Positions 28,248-37,379 of a stretch of 64,000 nucleotides of DNA are shown here, in pieces; position 1 is the first letter of the stretch, and the number at the start of each line of letters is the position of its first letter. The position numbers and the translations under genes were made by a program. Where the stretch lies: the NCBI RefSeq assembly GCF_001578885.1, contig NZ_KQ969496.1, forward strand, positions 1-64,000, given 5' to 3'. A model generated the notes under the pieces. That model saw only the letters and a program-made list of their open reading frames with translations, did not search any database and had not been told where the DNA came from. Source of the DNA: Streptococcus sp. DD12. GTDB taxonomy: Bacteria; Bacillota; Bacilli; Lactobacillales; Streptococcaceae.

Positions 28248-29264
28248 ATGGTAACCATTAAAGATGTGGCAAAGCGGGCGGGCGTCAACCCGTCGACCGT
28301 TAGCCGCAGTTTGAAAGACAGCAAAAGTATCTCAGAAAAGACCAAGGCCAAGGTGAGACAGGCTATGGAAGATTTGGGTTATGTTCCCAATGTCGCAGCC
28401 AGCCAGTTAGCCAGCGGTTTGACCCAGTCGGTTGGTGTGATTTTCCCACCCAGTACTTCTCCAGACCGTTTGACCCAGCCCTTTTTCATGGAGATTTTAA
28501 CAGCCATCAATGATGAAGCAAAAAAACGGCATTTTGCCATTGCCATAGGAACTGGAGACAGTGCCCAGGACCTCAAAGAGCAAGTGGCTCTCATGCACAA
28601 GCAAAAGTTGGTTGACGGCTTTATTGTCCTCTACACGGAAAAAGACGACCCCGTTAGCCATTATTTACAAGAAAATCACATTCCTTTTGTGAGCGTCGGC
28701 CAGGCTGAGGATGGGGTGAAAAATCGCAGTTTTGTCGATAACGATAATGCCTTGATGGCCCAAGAAGCTGTGGACTATTTGGTGTCAAAAGGCCACGAAC
28801 GCATTCTTTTTGTGACGCCTAGTGAGACGGAGACCCTGAGTCAAGTCCGTTATGCCGGCTATGTCAAAGGCATGCAGGCACATGCCCTCAGCCCTCTGGC
28901 CATTGGTCTGTTTGCCCCTAAAAACCCTGAAACCATTGACCAGCTTGGTAGCCTGATTAAAAGTCACCGCATCACTGCCGTCATTGCTTTAGATGACCTC
29001 TTGGCCCTGCGCCTTATGCAACTGCTATCTTTTTATGACCTGGCGGTTCCAGATGATGTGTCTATACTGAGCTTTAACAACTCGCTATATGCTAAGATTC
29101 TCCACCCCTATTTGACCACTTACGACATTGGGGTTGCGGCCTTGGGACAAGAAAGTTTGACCCACCTTTTAAAGGAAATCGCTGAAAAGACGGCGGACCC
29201 CCAACAGCTCGTGGTTCCTTTTGCCCTTAAAGAACGAGAGAGTGTCCGAGATTTGCGAAAATAG
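28248..29264 (+). CDS. malR: LacI-family regulator, MalR-like
   Basis: A 338-residue LacI/GalR protein. The N-terminal helix-turn-helix is VTIKDVAKRAGVNPSTVSRSL, followed by the hinge VAASQLASGLTQSVG and a periplasmic-binding-like sugar domain. It lies directly upstream of malQ-glgP and a perfect LacI-type palindrome, so it is most likely the maltodextrin repressor. AAAGGAAAG precedes the ATG. Confidence 0.85.
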   Translation: MVTIKDVAKRAGVNPSTVSRSLKDSKSISEKTKAKVRQAMEDLGYVPNVAASQLASGLTQSVGVIFPPSTSPDRLTQPFFMEILTAINDEAKKRHFAIAIGTGDSAQDLKEQVALMHKQKLVDGFIVLYTEKDDPVSHYLQENHIPFVSVGQAEDGVKNRSFVDNDNALMAQEAVDYLVSKGHERILFVTPSETETLSQVRYAGYVKGMQAHALSPLAIGLFAPKNPETIDQLGSLIKSHRITAVIALDDLLALRLMQLLSFYDLAVPDDVSILSFNNSLYAKILHPYLTTYDIGVAALGQESLTHLLKEIAEKTADPQQLVVPFALKERESVRDLRK

Positions 29265-29268
29265 TTCT

Positions 29269-29292
29269 AAAACGCTGAATTCAGCGTTTTTT
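29269..29292 (+). terminator. malR terminator
   Basis: Perfect stem AAAACGCTGA/TCAGCGTTTT with a tight loop and T-run. Confidence 0.85.
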
Positions 29293-29322
29293 TATTTTTC
29301 TTAAAAAAATTTCAGGGAGGGC

Positions 29323-29351
29323 TTGACTTATGCAAACGTTTGCGTTAAACT
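29323..29351 (+). promoter_or_regulatory. malQ promoter with MalR/CcpA-type operator
   Basis: TTGACT (29323-29328) and TAAACT (29346-29351) are 17 bases apart. Between them lies the perfect 12-base palindrome GCAAACGTTTGC (29332-29343), the site type bound by LacI-family regulators such as MalR. Bound protein would block RNA polymerase. The sequence also resembles a cre site for CcpA. Confidence 0.85.
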
Positions 29352-29394
29352 AAAATCAATCTAGAAAGAGAAGAAAAGTTAAGGAGGCTAGATT

Positions 29395-30906
29395 ATGGAC
29401 AAACGAGCAAGTGGCATTCTTATGCACATCACCTCTTTGCCAGGTCGTTTTGGCATTGGGACTTTTGGGCAAGCGGCATTTGATTTTGTGGATTTCTTAA
29501 AAGAGACCAAGCAGACTTACTGGCAAATCCTACCTCTGACGACGACGAGTTATGGGGATTCGCCTTATCAATCTTTTTCAGCGGTTGCTGGGAACACCAA
29601 CTTGATTGACTTTGACCTTTTGCTTGCGCAGGGCCTGTTGGAAGAAGCAGACCTTGCGGGTGTTGACTTTGGTTGTGACCCGCACCGGGTTGACTATGGG
29701 CTTTTGTTTAAGGTGCGGCGCCCACTCTTGGAAAAAGCTGTTGTTGCCTTTTTGGCAAGTGCCGACAATCTAAAAAAACTAGTAGCCTTTGAAGCAGAGC
29801 AAGGCTCTTGGCTGGGAGATTTTGCAGAGTTCATGGCCATCAAGGAAAGCTTTGCTAATGTCGCCTTGCAAGACTGGCCTGACAAGGCCCTGCTAAAACG
29901 GGATAAGCTGGCCCTGGAAAAAGCTCGTGTGGCTTTGGTGGAGGTTATTAACTACCATAAGGTCACTCAGTATTTCTTTTTTGACCAATGGCAAGCTCTT
30001 AAATCTTATGCCAATGCTCAGGGGATTGCTATCATCGGCGATATGCCAATCTATGTGGCAGCTGATAGTGTGGAAGTGTGGACCCAGCCTGAGCTCTTTA
30101 AGTTAGAGGCCAATCGGGTACCCAAGGTGATTGCTGGCTGTCCACCTGATGACTTTTCAGATGTGGGGCAGCTCTGGGGCAACCCCATCTATGACTGGGC
30201 CTACCATGACAAGATGGGTTATACCTGGTGGATTTATCGGATTCAAGAATCGCTCAAACTCTACGATTACTTGCGGATTGACCATTTTAAAGGCTTTTCG
30301 GATTTTTGGGAAATTCCTCAAGGAGAAAAAACGGCTCGCAATGGGAAATGGGTATCTGGCCCGGGGAAGGCTCTCTTTGCAGCGGTTAAAGAAGCCCTTG
30401 GAGAAGTTCCTGTCATTGCGGAGGACTTGGGTTATATCGATGACAAGGCACGCGACCTCTTGGCCTTTACAGGCTTTCCAGGGATGAAAATTCTTGAATT
30501 TGGCTTTTTGGATACCACAGGTAATAGCATTGATGCGCCACATACCTTTACCCAACATAGCTTGGCCTATGTAGGGACACATGACAATGACGTGGCCAAT
30601 GGCTGGTATGCCGGTCTGACGAGTGACCAACGCGACTATGCCAACGCCTATATGCACCGTGGTCCACGGGAATCCATTGCCCACGCCCTCTTACGGACCC
30701 TTTTTGCCAGCGTCAGCAACACCGCTATTGCCTCTATGCAGGATATCCTAAATCTGCCCGCCCAGAGCCGCATGAATATTCCTAATACCCTAGGAGGTAA
30801 CTGGGAATGGCGCATGACAGCAGACCAACTGACGGATGCCCACAAGGCCTACCTGACCCACTTAACAAACTTATACAGTCGAGCCAATCACACCAAAGGA
30901 GAATAA
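29395..30906 (+). CDS. malQ: 4-alpha-glucanotransferase (amylomaltase)
   Basis: Cytoplasmic GH77 disproportionating enzyme that rebuilds maltodextrins during their use. The 503-residue length is normal. GH77 motifs are visible: [26 protein letters not shown], the nucleophile-region [11 protein letters not shown] and acid/base-region [16 protein letters not shown] precedes the ATG. It is followed five bases later by glgP. Confidence 0.96.
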   Translation: MDKRASGILMHITSLPGRFGIGTFGQAAFDFVDFLKETKQTYWQILPLTTTSYGDSPYQSFSAVAGNTNLIDFDLLLAQGLLEEADLAGVDFGCDPHRVDYGLLFKVRRPLLEKAVVAFLASADNLKKLVAFEAEQGSWLGDFAEFMAIKESFANVALQDWPDKALLKRDKLALEKARVALVEVINYHKVTQYFFFDQWQALKSYANAQGIAIIGDMPIYVAADSVEVWTQPELFKLEANRVPKVIAGCPPDDFSDVGQLWGNPIYDWAYHDKMGYTWWIYRIQESLKLYDYLRIDHFKGFSDFWEIPQGEKTARNGKWVSGPGKALFAAVKEALGEVPVIAEDLGYIDDKARDLLAFTGFPGMKILEFGFLDTTGNSIDAPHTFTQHSLAYVGTHDNDVANGWYAGLTSDQRDYANAYMHRGPRESIAHALLRTLFASVSNTAIASMQDILNLPAQSRMNIPNTLGGNWEWRMTADQLTDAHKAYLTHLTNLYSRANHTKGE

Positions 30907-30911
30907 GACAG

Positions 30912-33182
30912 ATGTCATTTACGGCTTACATCACAAAAGAAACAGGACGCGATTTGCGTGATTTGGATAATGAAACCATCTACAAGGAACTTTTGGGCTA
31001 TGTCAAAAGTTTAGCCAAGGATAAACCCAAAAATACAGGTAAACGCAAGGTTTACTACGTGTCAGCAGAGTTCTTAATTGGGAAACTCTTGTCTAACAAC
31101 CTGATTAATTTGGGGATCTACAAGAAGACCAAGGACGAGCTGGAAAAAGCCGGTAAATCGATGGCAGAAATCGAAGATGTCGAACCAGAACCGTCTTTGG
31201 GAAATGGTGGCTTGGGCCGTTTGGCGTCTTGTTTTATTGATTCCATGGCGACCTTGGGAATCAATGGCGAAGGGGTCGGCCTCAATTACCACTGTGGTCT
31301 TTTTAAGCAAGTCTTTAATGCTAACCAACAAGAAGCAGAACCAAACTACTGGATTGACAACCCTTCTTGGCTCAACAAGACCAGTGTCCACTTTGACGTT
31401 CCCTTTCGGGATTTCACCCTCAAATCACGCTTGGACCAGATTGATGTCTTGGGCTATCATAAGGACCATAAAAATGCCCTGAACTTGTTTGACATTGAGG
31501 GAGTGGACTATGGCCTGATTGGTGAAGGCATTTCCTTTGATAAGACAGCCATTCAAAAAAATCTGACTCTCTTTTTATACCCAGATGATTCGGACAAGCA
31601 AGGGGAGTTGCTTCGGATTTACCAACAATATTTCATGGTGTCAAATGCCGCCCAATTGATTTTGGCGCAGGCGCTGGAACGTGGCTCTAACTTGCACGAC
31701 TTGGCTGACTATGCTTACGTTCAGATTAATGATACTCACCCATCCCTAATTATTCCTGAGTTGATTCGCCTCTTGACTCAGACACATGGCCTAGACTTTT
31801 CAGAAGCAGTGGCTATTGTCCGTCAGATGACGGGTTACACCAACCATACTATTTTAGCGGAAGCCTTGGAAAAATGGCCCATCGCCTACCTCGAAGAAGT
31901 CGTGCCACACCTGATGCCTATTATCCGTCAATTGGACGACTTGGTGCGCCAAACTTACAGTAATCCAGCTGTGCAAATCATTGATGGCGACCAGCGGGTG
32001 CATATGGCTCATATGGATATTCACTTTTCAACTAGTGTCAATGGGGTAGCCGCCTTGCACACGGAAATTTTGAAAAATAGCGAACTAAAAGCCTTCTATG
32101 ACATCTATCCTGAAAAATTCAATAACAAGACCAATGGGATTACTTTCCGGCGTTGGTTAGAATTTGCCAACCAAGATTTGGCAGCCTACATCAAGGAGCT
32201 CATCGGTGAGGACTATCTGACAGATGCGACCCAGCTGGAGAACTTGTTGAACTTCGTCGGGGATAAGGCTGTCTATGAGCGTTTGGAGGCCATCAAGCAA
32301 AACAACAAACGGTCCTTAAAACGTTACCTTAAGGCCAACAAGGGCTTGAATTTGGATGAAAACTCAATCATTGATACGCAGATTAAACGTTTCCATGAGT
32401 ACAAACGCCAACAAATGAATGCCCTCTACGTGATACACCAATACCTGCAAATCAAAAAAGGTCACCTGCCTAAGCGCAAACTGACCGTGATTTTTGGCGG
32501 AAAGGCAGCGCCTGCCTATACCATTGCACAGGACATTATTCACCTGATTTTGTGCCTGTCTGAGTTGATTAACAAGGACCCTGAGGTCAGCCCTTACTTG
32601 AATGTTTTCTTGGTAGAAAACTACAATGTCACCGTTGCTGAACACCTCATTCCTGCGACGGATATTTCCGAACAGATTTCTCTCGCGTCAAAAGAAGCCT
32701 CAGGGACAGGGAACATGAAAATGATGCTAAATGGGGCCTTGACCTTGGGAACCATGGACGGTGCCAATGTGGAAATTGCAGACCTGGTCGGAAAAGACAA
32801 TATCTACACATTTGGTAAAGACAGTGACACGGTTATCGACCTCTATGCCAAGGCAAGCTATTCTTCTCAAACCCTCTATACGGCAGACGAGGACATCAAG
32901 GAGGCTGTTGACTTTATCGTTAGTGCAGACTTGCTAGCGTTAGGTAAGGCTCAGCGTCTCGAACGTCTGCATGATGAGCTTATCAACAAGGACTGGTTTA
33001 TGACCTTGCTGGACCTAAAAGAATACATTGCCACTAAAAATGCCATGCTAGCCGACTACGAAGACCGCGAGGCTTGGCAAGAAAAGGCCTTGATTAATAT
33101 TGCTAAGGCAGGCTTTTTCTCCTCAGACCGGACCATCGAACAGTATAACGATGATATCTGGCATAGCCAAGTGACAAAATAG
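30912..33182 (+). CDS. glgP: Glycogen/maltodextrin phosphorylase
   Basis: GT35 phosphorylase that releases glucose 1-phosphate from the ends of maltodextrins. It is about 756 residues from ATG30912 (AAAGGAG in the end of malQ); the longer frame from 30807 merely overlaps malQ. The pyridoxal-phosphate lysine is in [19 protein letters not shown], and [16 protein letters not shown] is near the N-terminus. With malQ it forms the maltodextrin-degradation operon (malP in pneumococcal naming). Confidence 0.95.
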   Translation: MSFTAYITKETGRDLRDLDNETIYKELLGYVKSLAKDKPKNTGKRKVYYVSAEFLIGKLLSNNLINLGIYKKTKDELEKAGKSMAEIEDVEPEPSLGNGGLGRLASCFIDSMATLGINGEGVGLNYHCGLFKQVFNANQQEAEPNYWIDNPSWLNKTSVHFDVPFRDFTLKSRLDQIDVLGYHKDHKNALNLFDIEGVDYGLIGEGISFDKTAIQKNLTLFLYPDDSDKQGELLRIYQQYFMVSNAAQLILAQALERGSNLHDLADYAYVQINDTHPSLIIPELIRLLTQTHGLDFSEAVAIVRQMTGYTNHTILAEALEKWPIAYLEEVVPHLMPIIRQLDDLVRQTYSNPAVQIIDGDQRVHMAHMDIHFSTSVNGVAALHTEILKNSELKAFYDIYPEKFNNKTNGITFRRWLEFANQDLAAYIKELIGEDYLTDATQLENLLNFVGDKAVYERLEAIKQNNKRSLKRYLKANKGLNLDENSIIDTQIKRFHEYKRQQMNALYVIHQYLQIKKGHLPKRKLTVIFGGKAAPAYTIAQDIIHLILCLSELINKDPEVSPYLNVFLVENYNVTVAEHLIPATDISEQISLASKEASGTGNMKMMLNGALTLGTMDGANVEIADLVGKDNIYTFGKDSDTVIDLYAKASYSSQTLYTADEDIKEAVDFIVSADLLALGKAQRLERLHDELINKDWFMTLLDLKEYIATKNAMLADYEDREAWQEKALINIAKAGFFSSDRTIEQYNDDIWHSQVTK

Positions 33183-33268
33183 GCTTATCCTTGTGCAAGA
33201 GAAAGATTTCCACAAGCGCAAAAAAATTTCTTGAAAAAATAGGAAACTTAAGTCTCCTGCAAGCTTTC

Positions 33269-33301
33269 TCTAAGTAGCTGTTAAGTTTTCTTGGGTATAC
33301 T
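33269..33301 (+). promoter_or_regulatory. Second CiaR-type promoter
   Basis: TCTAAG (33269-33274), five bases, GTTAAG (33280-33285), ten bases, TATACT (33296-33301). Spacing is identical to the promoter at 26522-26554, although each box differs from TTTAAG at one or two positions. Predicted transcription starts near 33308. Confidence 0.6.
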
Positions 33302-33333
33302 TATCTCATCTTCAAAGAAGTGAGGTAAGACTT

Positions 33334-33411
33334 ATGACACTCAAGATTAAAGTAACCTATGGAAAAACCTTTCAGAAAAACAAGACACCAAAATCCAGCT
33401 ATGGAAAATAA
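33334..33411 (+). CDS. Putative 25-residue basic peptide
   Basis: A short ORF with GTGAGG eight bases before the ATG, its own CiaR-like promoter and its own terminator (33433-33465). The product starts MTLKIKVTYGKTFQ and has eight Lys and no acidic residue. It may be a real small peptide or an incidental frame in a small RNA; no family is recognised. The transcript would be about 155 bases. Confidence 0.45.
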   Translation: MTLKIKVTYGKTFQKNKTPKSSYGK

Positions 33412-33432
33412 TTCACTTTGATAGAAAGTGAT

Positions 33433-33465
33433 AAGCTAGGGCTTTTATGAGCCTTAGCTTTTTTG
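33433..33465 (+). terminator. Terminator of the CiaR-type small transcript
   Basis: An 11-bp stem (AAGCTAGGGCT with AGCCTTAGCTT, one G-U pair) followed by a T-run, ahead of pncB. Confidence 0.75.
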
Positions 33466-33525
33466 TGTGACTATCGTTTTTACAGGGATTGTGTTATACT
33501 AGGGAAAAAGTTTTAGGAGGCGCGA

Positions 33526-34989
33526 ATGGTCTTTTCAGATGATAGCTTGACCCTGCATACGGACTTGTACCAGATTAACATGATGCAGGTCTATTTCGAC
33601 CAGGGGATTCAAGACAAACGGGCAGTTTTTGAGGTGTATTTTCGAAAAGAGCCTTTTAACAATGGTTATGCGGTATTTGCAGGCTTAGAACGTGTCGTGC
33701 GTTACCTGGAACAGTTGCGTTTTTCAAACAGCGACTTGACTTACCTGAGAGACCTGGGTTATCCAGAGGATTTCTTGACCTATCTGGGAAATTTGGAGCT
33801 TAGCCTAAGTCTGCGTTCAGCGCGTGAAGGAGATTTGGTCTTTGCCAATGAACCCATCATGCAGGTGGAAGGCCCGCTAGCCCAATGTCAGTTGGTAGAG
33901 ACCGCCATCCTAAACATCGTCAATTATCAGACCTTGATTGCGACAAAGGCGGCCCGGATTCGTTCGGTCATTGAAGAGGCCCCTTTGTTGGAGTTTGGCA
34001 CGCGACGGGCACAGGAAATGGATGCAGCGATTTGGGGCACACGCGCAGCAGTTATCGGAGGCGCGGATGCCACGTCAAATGTACGGGCCGGCAAACTCTT
34101 TGGGATTCCGGTGTCTGGAACCCACGCCCATTCGCTCGTGCAGGCCTATGGCAATGATTATGAGGCCTTTAAAGCCTATGCGGCAACCCACAAAGACTGT
34201 GTTTTCTTGGTGGACACCTACGATACCTTGCGGATTGGCCTTCCGGCAGCTATTCGTGTCGCCAAGGAATTGGGTTCTCAGATTAACTTTTTAGGGGTTC
34301 GCATAGACTCGGGGGATATGGCTTATCTGTCTAAAAAGGTTCGCCAGCAGTTGGATGAAGCGGGCTTTCCGGAAGCGAAAATCTATGCGTCCAATGATTT
34401 GGACGAAACCACCATTCTCAACCTCAAGATGCAAAAGGCTAAAATTGATGTTTGGGGCGTAGGCACTAAGTTGATTACGGCCTTTGACCAGCCAGCCTTG
34501 GGCGCTGTTTACAAAATCGTATCCATTGAAAATGCCCAAGGGCAAATGGAAGATACCATCAAGTTGTCCAACAATGCGGAAAAAGTCTCTACGCCAGGGA
34601 AAAAGCAGGTTTGGCGCATCACTAGTCGGGCCAAGGGCAAGTCTGAAGGGGACTACATTACCTTTTGGGATAAAGACCTGACCGAGGAGACTTCCTTGGA
34701 GATGTTCCACCCGACCTACACCTATATCCGCAAGACGGTGCGGGATTTTGATGCGGTCCCCCTCTTGGTTGAAGTCTTCGACCAAGGGCAGTTGGTCTAT
34801 GAGCTCCCAGAACTAGCAGACATTAAGGCCTATGCTCGCTCCAAGTTTGACCAACTGTGGGACGAGTACAAACGCCTGCTCAATCCGCAAGATTACCCAG
34901 TGGACTTGGCGCGTGATGTCTGGGAAAATAAGATGGCCTTAATCGACCAAAGACGCAAGGAAGCATTTGGAGAGGAATACAAGAAATGA
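33526..34989 (+). CDS. pncB: Nicotinate phosphoribosyltransferase
   Basis: Converts nicotinate plus PRPP to nicotinate mononucleotide. The 487-residue length fits the Gram-positive form. Motifs include [10 protein letters not shown] at the N-terminus, [15 protein letters not shown] with the phosphorylated-type His, and [17 protein letters not shown] precedes the ATG. It overlaps nadE by four bases, so the two are translationally coupled. The promoter region lacks a palindrome like the one ahead of pnuC. Confidence 0.95.
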   Translation: MVFSDDSLTLHTDLYQINMMQVYFDQGIQDKRAVFEVYFRKEPFNNGYAVFAGLERVVRYLEQLRFSNSDLTYLRDLGYPEDFLTYLGNLELSLSLRSAREGDLVFANEPIMQVEGPLAQCQLVETAILNIVNYQTLIATKAARIRSVIEEAPLLEFGTRRAQEMDAAIWGTRAAVIGGADATSNVRAGKLFGIPVSGTHAHSLVQAYGNDYEAFKAYAATHKDCVFLVDTYDTLRIGLPAAIRVAKELGSQINFLGVRIDSGDMAYLSKKVRQQLDEAGFPEAKIYASNDLDETTILNLKMQKAKIDVWGVGTKLITAFDQPALGAVYKIVSIENAQGQMEDTIKLSNNAEKVSTPGKKQVWRITSRAKGKSEGDYITFWDKDLTEETSLEMFHPTYTYIRKTVRDFDAVPLLVEVFDQGQLVYELPELADIKAYARSKFDQLWDEYKRLLNPQDYPVDLARDVWENKMALIDQRRKEAFGEEYKK

Positions 34990-35810
34990 CCTTACAAGAA
35001 GAAATTATTCGTGAACTCGGTGTTCAACCAGTGATTGACCCCAAGGCGGAAATCCGCCGGTCCATTGATTTTTTGAAAGCTTATCTGCTCAAACACCCCT
35101 TTTTGACTAGTCTGGTTTTAGGCATTTCAGGTGGGCAAGATTCTAGCCTAGCAGGGCGCTTGGCTCAGCTAGCGATTGAAGAATTGCGGGCAGAGACCGG
35201 TAAGAGTGACTACCAATTCATCGCTGTTCGCCTCCCTTACGGGGTGCAGGCGGACGAGGCGGATGCTCAGCGAGCCTTGGCCTTTATCCAACCAGACCTT
35301 AGCTTGTCGGTCAATATCAAGGCGGCCGTTGATGGTCAGGTGGCGGCCTTATCAGAAGCAGGTGTGAGCGTTTCAGACTTTAATAAGGGCAATATCAAGG
35401 CCCGTCAACGCATGATTACCCAGTATGCCATCGCAGGGGAACACCAAGGGGCAGTCATTGGGACCGACCATGCCGCAGAAAACATTACGGGCTTTTTCAC
35501 CAAATACGGAGATGGCGGTGCAGACGTCCTGCCGCTCTTTCGCTTAGACAAGCGTCAGGGGAAGGCGCTTTTGAAAGAACTCGGAGCAGACCCAGCCTTG
35601 TATGAAAAAGTACCCACTGCCGATCTGGAGGAAAATAAGCCTGGCTTGGCCGACGAAGTCGCGCTTGGGGTCACTTACACAGATATCGATGATTATCTAG
35701 AAGGTAAAACAGTCTCACCAGAGGCACAGGAAATCATTGAAAATTGGTGGCAAAAAACAGCTCACAAACGGCACCTTCCCATCAGTGTTTTTGATGACTT
35801 TTGGAAGTAA
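34986..35810 (+). CDS. nadE: NH3-dependent NAD+ synthetase
   Basis: Amidates deamido-NAD, the last step after PncB and NadD. At 274 residues it is the ammonia-dependent form without a glutaminase domain. The P-loop [17 protein letters not shown] and the [22 protein letters not shown] region are intact. It starts at ATGA overlapping the end of pncB. Confidence 0.96.
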   Translation: MTLQEEIIRELGVQPVIDPKAEIRRSIDFLKAYLLKHPFLTSLVLGISGGQDSSLAGRLAQLAIEELRAETGKSDYQFIAVRLPYGVQADEADAQRALAFIQPDLSLSVNIKAAVDGQVAALSEAGVSVSDFNKGNIKARQRMITQYAIAGEHQGAVIGTDHAAENITGFFTKYGDGGADVLPLFRLDKRQGKALLKELGADPALYEKVPTADLEENKPGLADEVALGVTYTDIDDYLEGKTVSPEAQEIIENWWQKTAHKRHLPISVFDDFWK

Positions 35811-35845
35811 ATCAAGTCCTTATTTTCTCTGACGGAAAAATAAAG

Positions 35846-35889
35846 CAAAAGAGCGTTTGAGACTTCTGGTCTCAAACGCTTTTTTTTTA
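35846..35889. terminator. Bidirectional terminator between nadE and a convergent gene
   Basis: A 13-bp near-perfect stem around AGCGTTTGAGAC/GTCTCAAACGCT with A- and T-runs on either side. Confidence 0.85.
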
Positions 35890-36723
35890 ATTGCTTGTAG
35901 TGGCTGTGTCAGTGGCAGTGTTTCCGCCGGTATTGCCATCTGTATTTGTGTTGGTATCGGTATTTCCGCCGGTATTGCTATTGGTATCGCCACTTGGCGT
36001 GACTGGTGTGGTGCTTGGGGTTGTTGGTGTTTCGACTGAGGATGGGGTTGTTGGTGTTTCAACGGTTTGGCTAGCTTCTTGGCTGTCAGTTGCCGCATTG
36101 GTATTTGGCGTTGTTACGGTGCCTGTATTGCCTGCTGTACCAGCGTAATTGGAAACATCCTGGCTGGCTTGAGCCGCCTGGTTAGCGGCTTGCTCAGCGG
36201 CCTGAGCTTTGGCCTGGGCCTCTGCGTCTAAGCGGTCTTTAACAGCCTGGATGCGGGCATTGAAGCCGTCCTTGACGTCGCCATCTGGTAGGGCATCGAC
36301 GGCTGCTTGGGCGCTGGTAAGGTTGTCATCACTTGGGTCACCCTCATAGAGAGAAACAGCGGATTCGGCTGCAGAGATGAGAGCAGATTGGGCAGATTGG
36401 GCATCGATATTGGCCCGAACGGCGTCGATACGTTCTTGGAGACTTGTTTTACGTTTAGAGTTTTTGAGCTTGTCAACGGCCTTTTGTGCCTTGTCGAGGT
36501 TTTCTAAAGATTGGTCAGCTTCGAGGGTTTGGACTAATTCTTCAGCTGTGGACAGTTGTCGGCGTTGGACAGATAAGCCACGATTGATTTGAACTTGTTT
36601 GGCATTGGTCGTGGTGAAAAAAATACTACTGGCTAAAATCAGCACCAAAGCACTAACAGAGAGAACCAGCAATTCTTTGATTTCTAAAGGTAAGCGTTTT
36701 AAGCGGTTTAGGTTTAGCGTCAT
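35887..36723 (-). CDS. Membrane-anchored protein with two helical repeats and a Thr/Pro/Asn tail
   Basis: A 278-residue protein not assigned to a family. A short basic cytoplasmic start is followed by a transmembrane helix (about 18-38). Two related segments of about 50 residues follow, each reading AE-x2-V-x2-LE/YE-x-D then NL-x2-AQ-x-AVD-x-L and R-I-x-AV, which looks like a repeated helical hairpin. An Ala/Gln-rich helix comes next and then a low-complexity tail of TPTTPS and NTGGNT-type repeats. This fits an outward-facing stalk. No sortase signal is seen. The stop codon lies within the shared terminator region. The tail repeats may vary between strains. Confidence 0.55.
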   Translation of the reverse strand: MTLNLNRLKRLPLEIKELLVLSVSALVLILASSIFFTTTNAKQVQINRGLSVQRRQLSTAEELVQTLEADQSLENLDKAQKAVDKLKNSKRKTSLQERIDAVRANIDAQSAQSALISAAESAVSLYEGDPSDDNLTSAQAAVDALPDGDVKDGFNARIQAVKDRLDAEAQAKAQAAEQAANQAAQASQDVSNYAGTAGNTGTVTTPNTNAATDSQEASQTVETPTTPSSVETPTTPSTTPVTPSGDTNSNTGGNTDTNTNTDGNTGGNTATDTATTSN

Positions 36724-36857
36724 GTGTTTTCCTACTTTGAAGTGATGCCTTTATTTTACCATAAAGCCCTCAGTCTTGCCTACTGTTAGTAAATAGAAGC
36801 TAAGATACTATAATCGTCTATCTGTCAAGAAATATGCTCACCCAAGTAAAAATATGC

Positions 36858-36863
36858 TATAAT
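36858..36863 (+). promoter_or_regulatory. feoAB -10 region
   Basis: TGC TATAAT forms an extended -10 with no good -35 at the expected distance. It lies about 37 bases before the feoA start. I saw no clear Fur/PerR-type palindrome. Confidence 0.45.
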
Positions 36864-36899
36864 AGGAGCGAAAAGTGGCCTATTTACAAAAGAAAGAGT

Positions 36900-37379
36900 A
36901 TGCGAATGCAGTTGAATCAGGGAAATATTGATACGGCTTATCAGGTAGTTAGCGTTGATTTGCCAGAGACCGACAAGCGCCATTTGGCCAATTTAGGCAT
37001 TGCGATTGGCCGTGAGGTCAAAGTGGTTTCAAAGACCAAAGGCAGTGCCATTATCATGCTTAGGGGGAGTCGGCTAGCCTTGGATCAGTCGATTTTGGCA
37101 CGAGTGGGGATTGCGCCAGTAGAGGAGACCTTTGAAACCCTTCCCCTGTCAGAACTTGCCGTCGGCGAGCACGCGGTAGTCGTGGCTATTCATGCCTTGG
37201 CAGAAGCCAAACGTCGTCTCATGGATATGGGGATTACGCGCCATACGCAGGTTTATCTGCGAAAGGTAGCCCCTTTGGGGGATCCGATTGAAATAAACCT
37301 GAGAGGCTATGAATTGACCTTGCGAAAATCAGAAGCCCAGTTGATTTCAGTGAAACGGCTCAAGGAGACAGATTTATGA
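36900..37379 (+). CDS. feoA: FeoA protein with two FeoA domains
   Basis: About 159 residues made of two SH3-like FeoA domains in tandem (roughly 2-72 and 80-155; compare AYQVVSVDLPETDKRHLANLGI with HAVVVAIHALAEAKRRLMDMGI). FeoA normally has one such domain of 75-80 residues and helps FeoB take up ferrous iron. I use ATG36900; ATG36906 is also possible, and an upstream in-frame ATG36834 overlaps the promoter. The ATGA overlap with feoB indicates coupling. Confidence 0.85.
   Translation: MRMQLNQGNIDTAYQVVSVDLPETDKRHLANLGIAIGREVKVVSKTKGSAIIMLRGSRLALDQSILARVGIAPVEETFETLPLSELAVGEHAVVVAIHALAEAKRRLMDMGITRHTQVYLRKVAPLGDPIEINLRGYELTLRKSEAQLISVKRLKETDL

Noticed and set aside
33472-33500. A possible NrtR operator at the pncB promoter
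   Set aside because: No palindrome like the one ahead of pnuC is present; only a TATACT -10 is visible.
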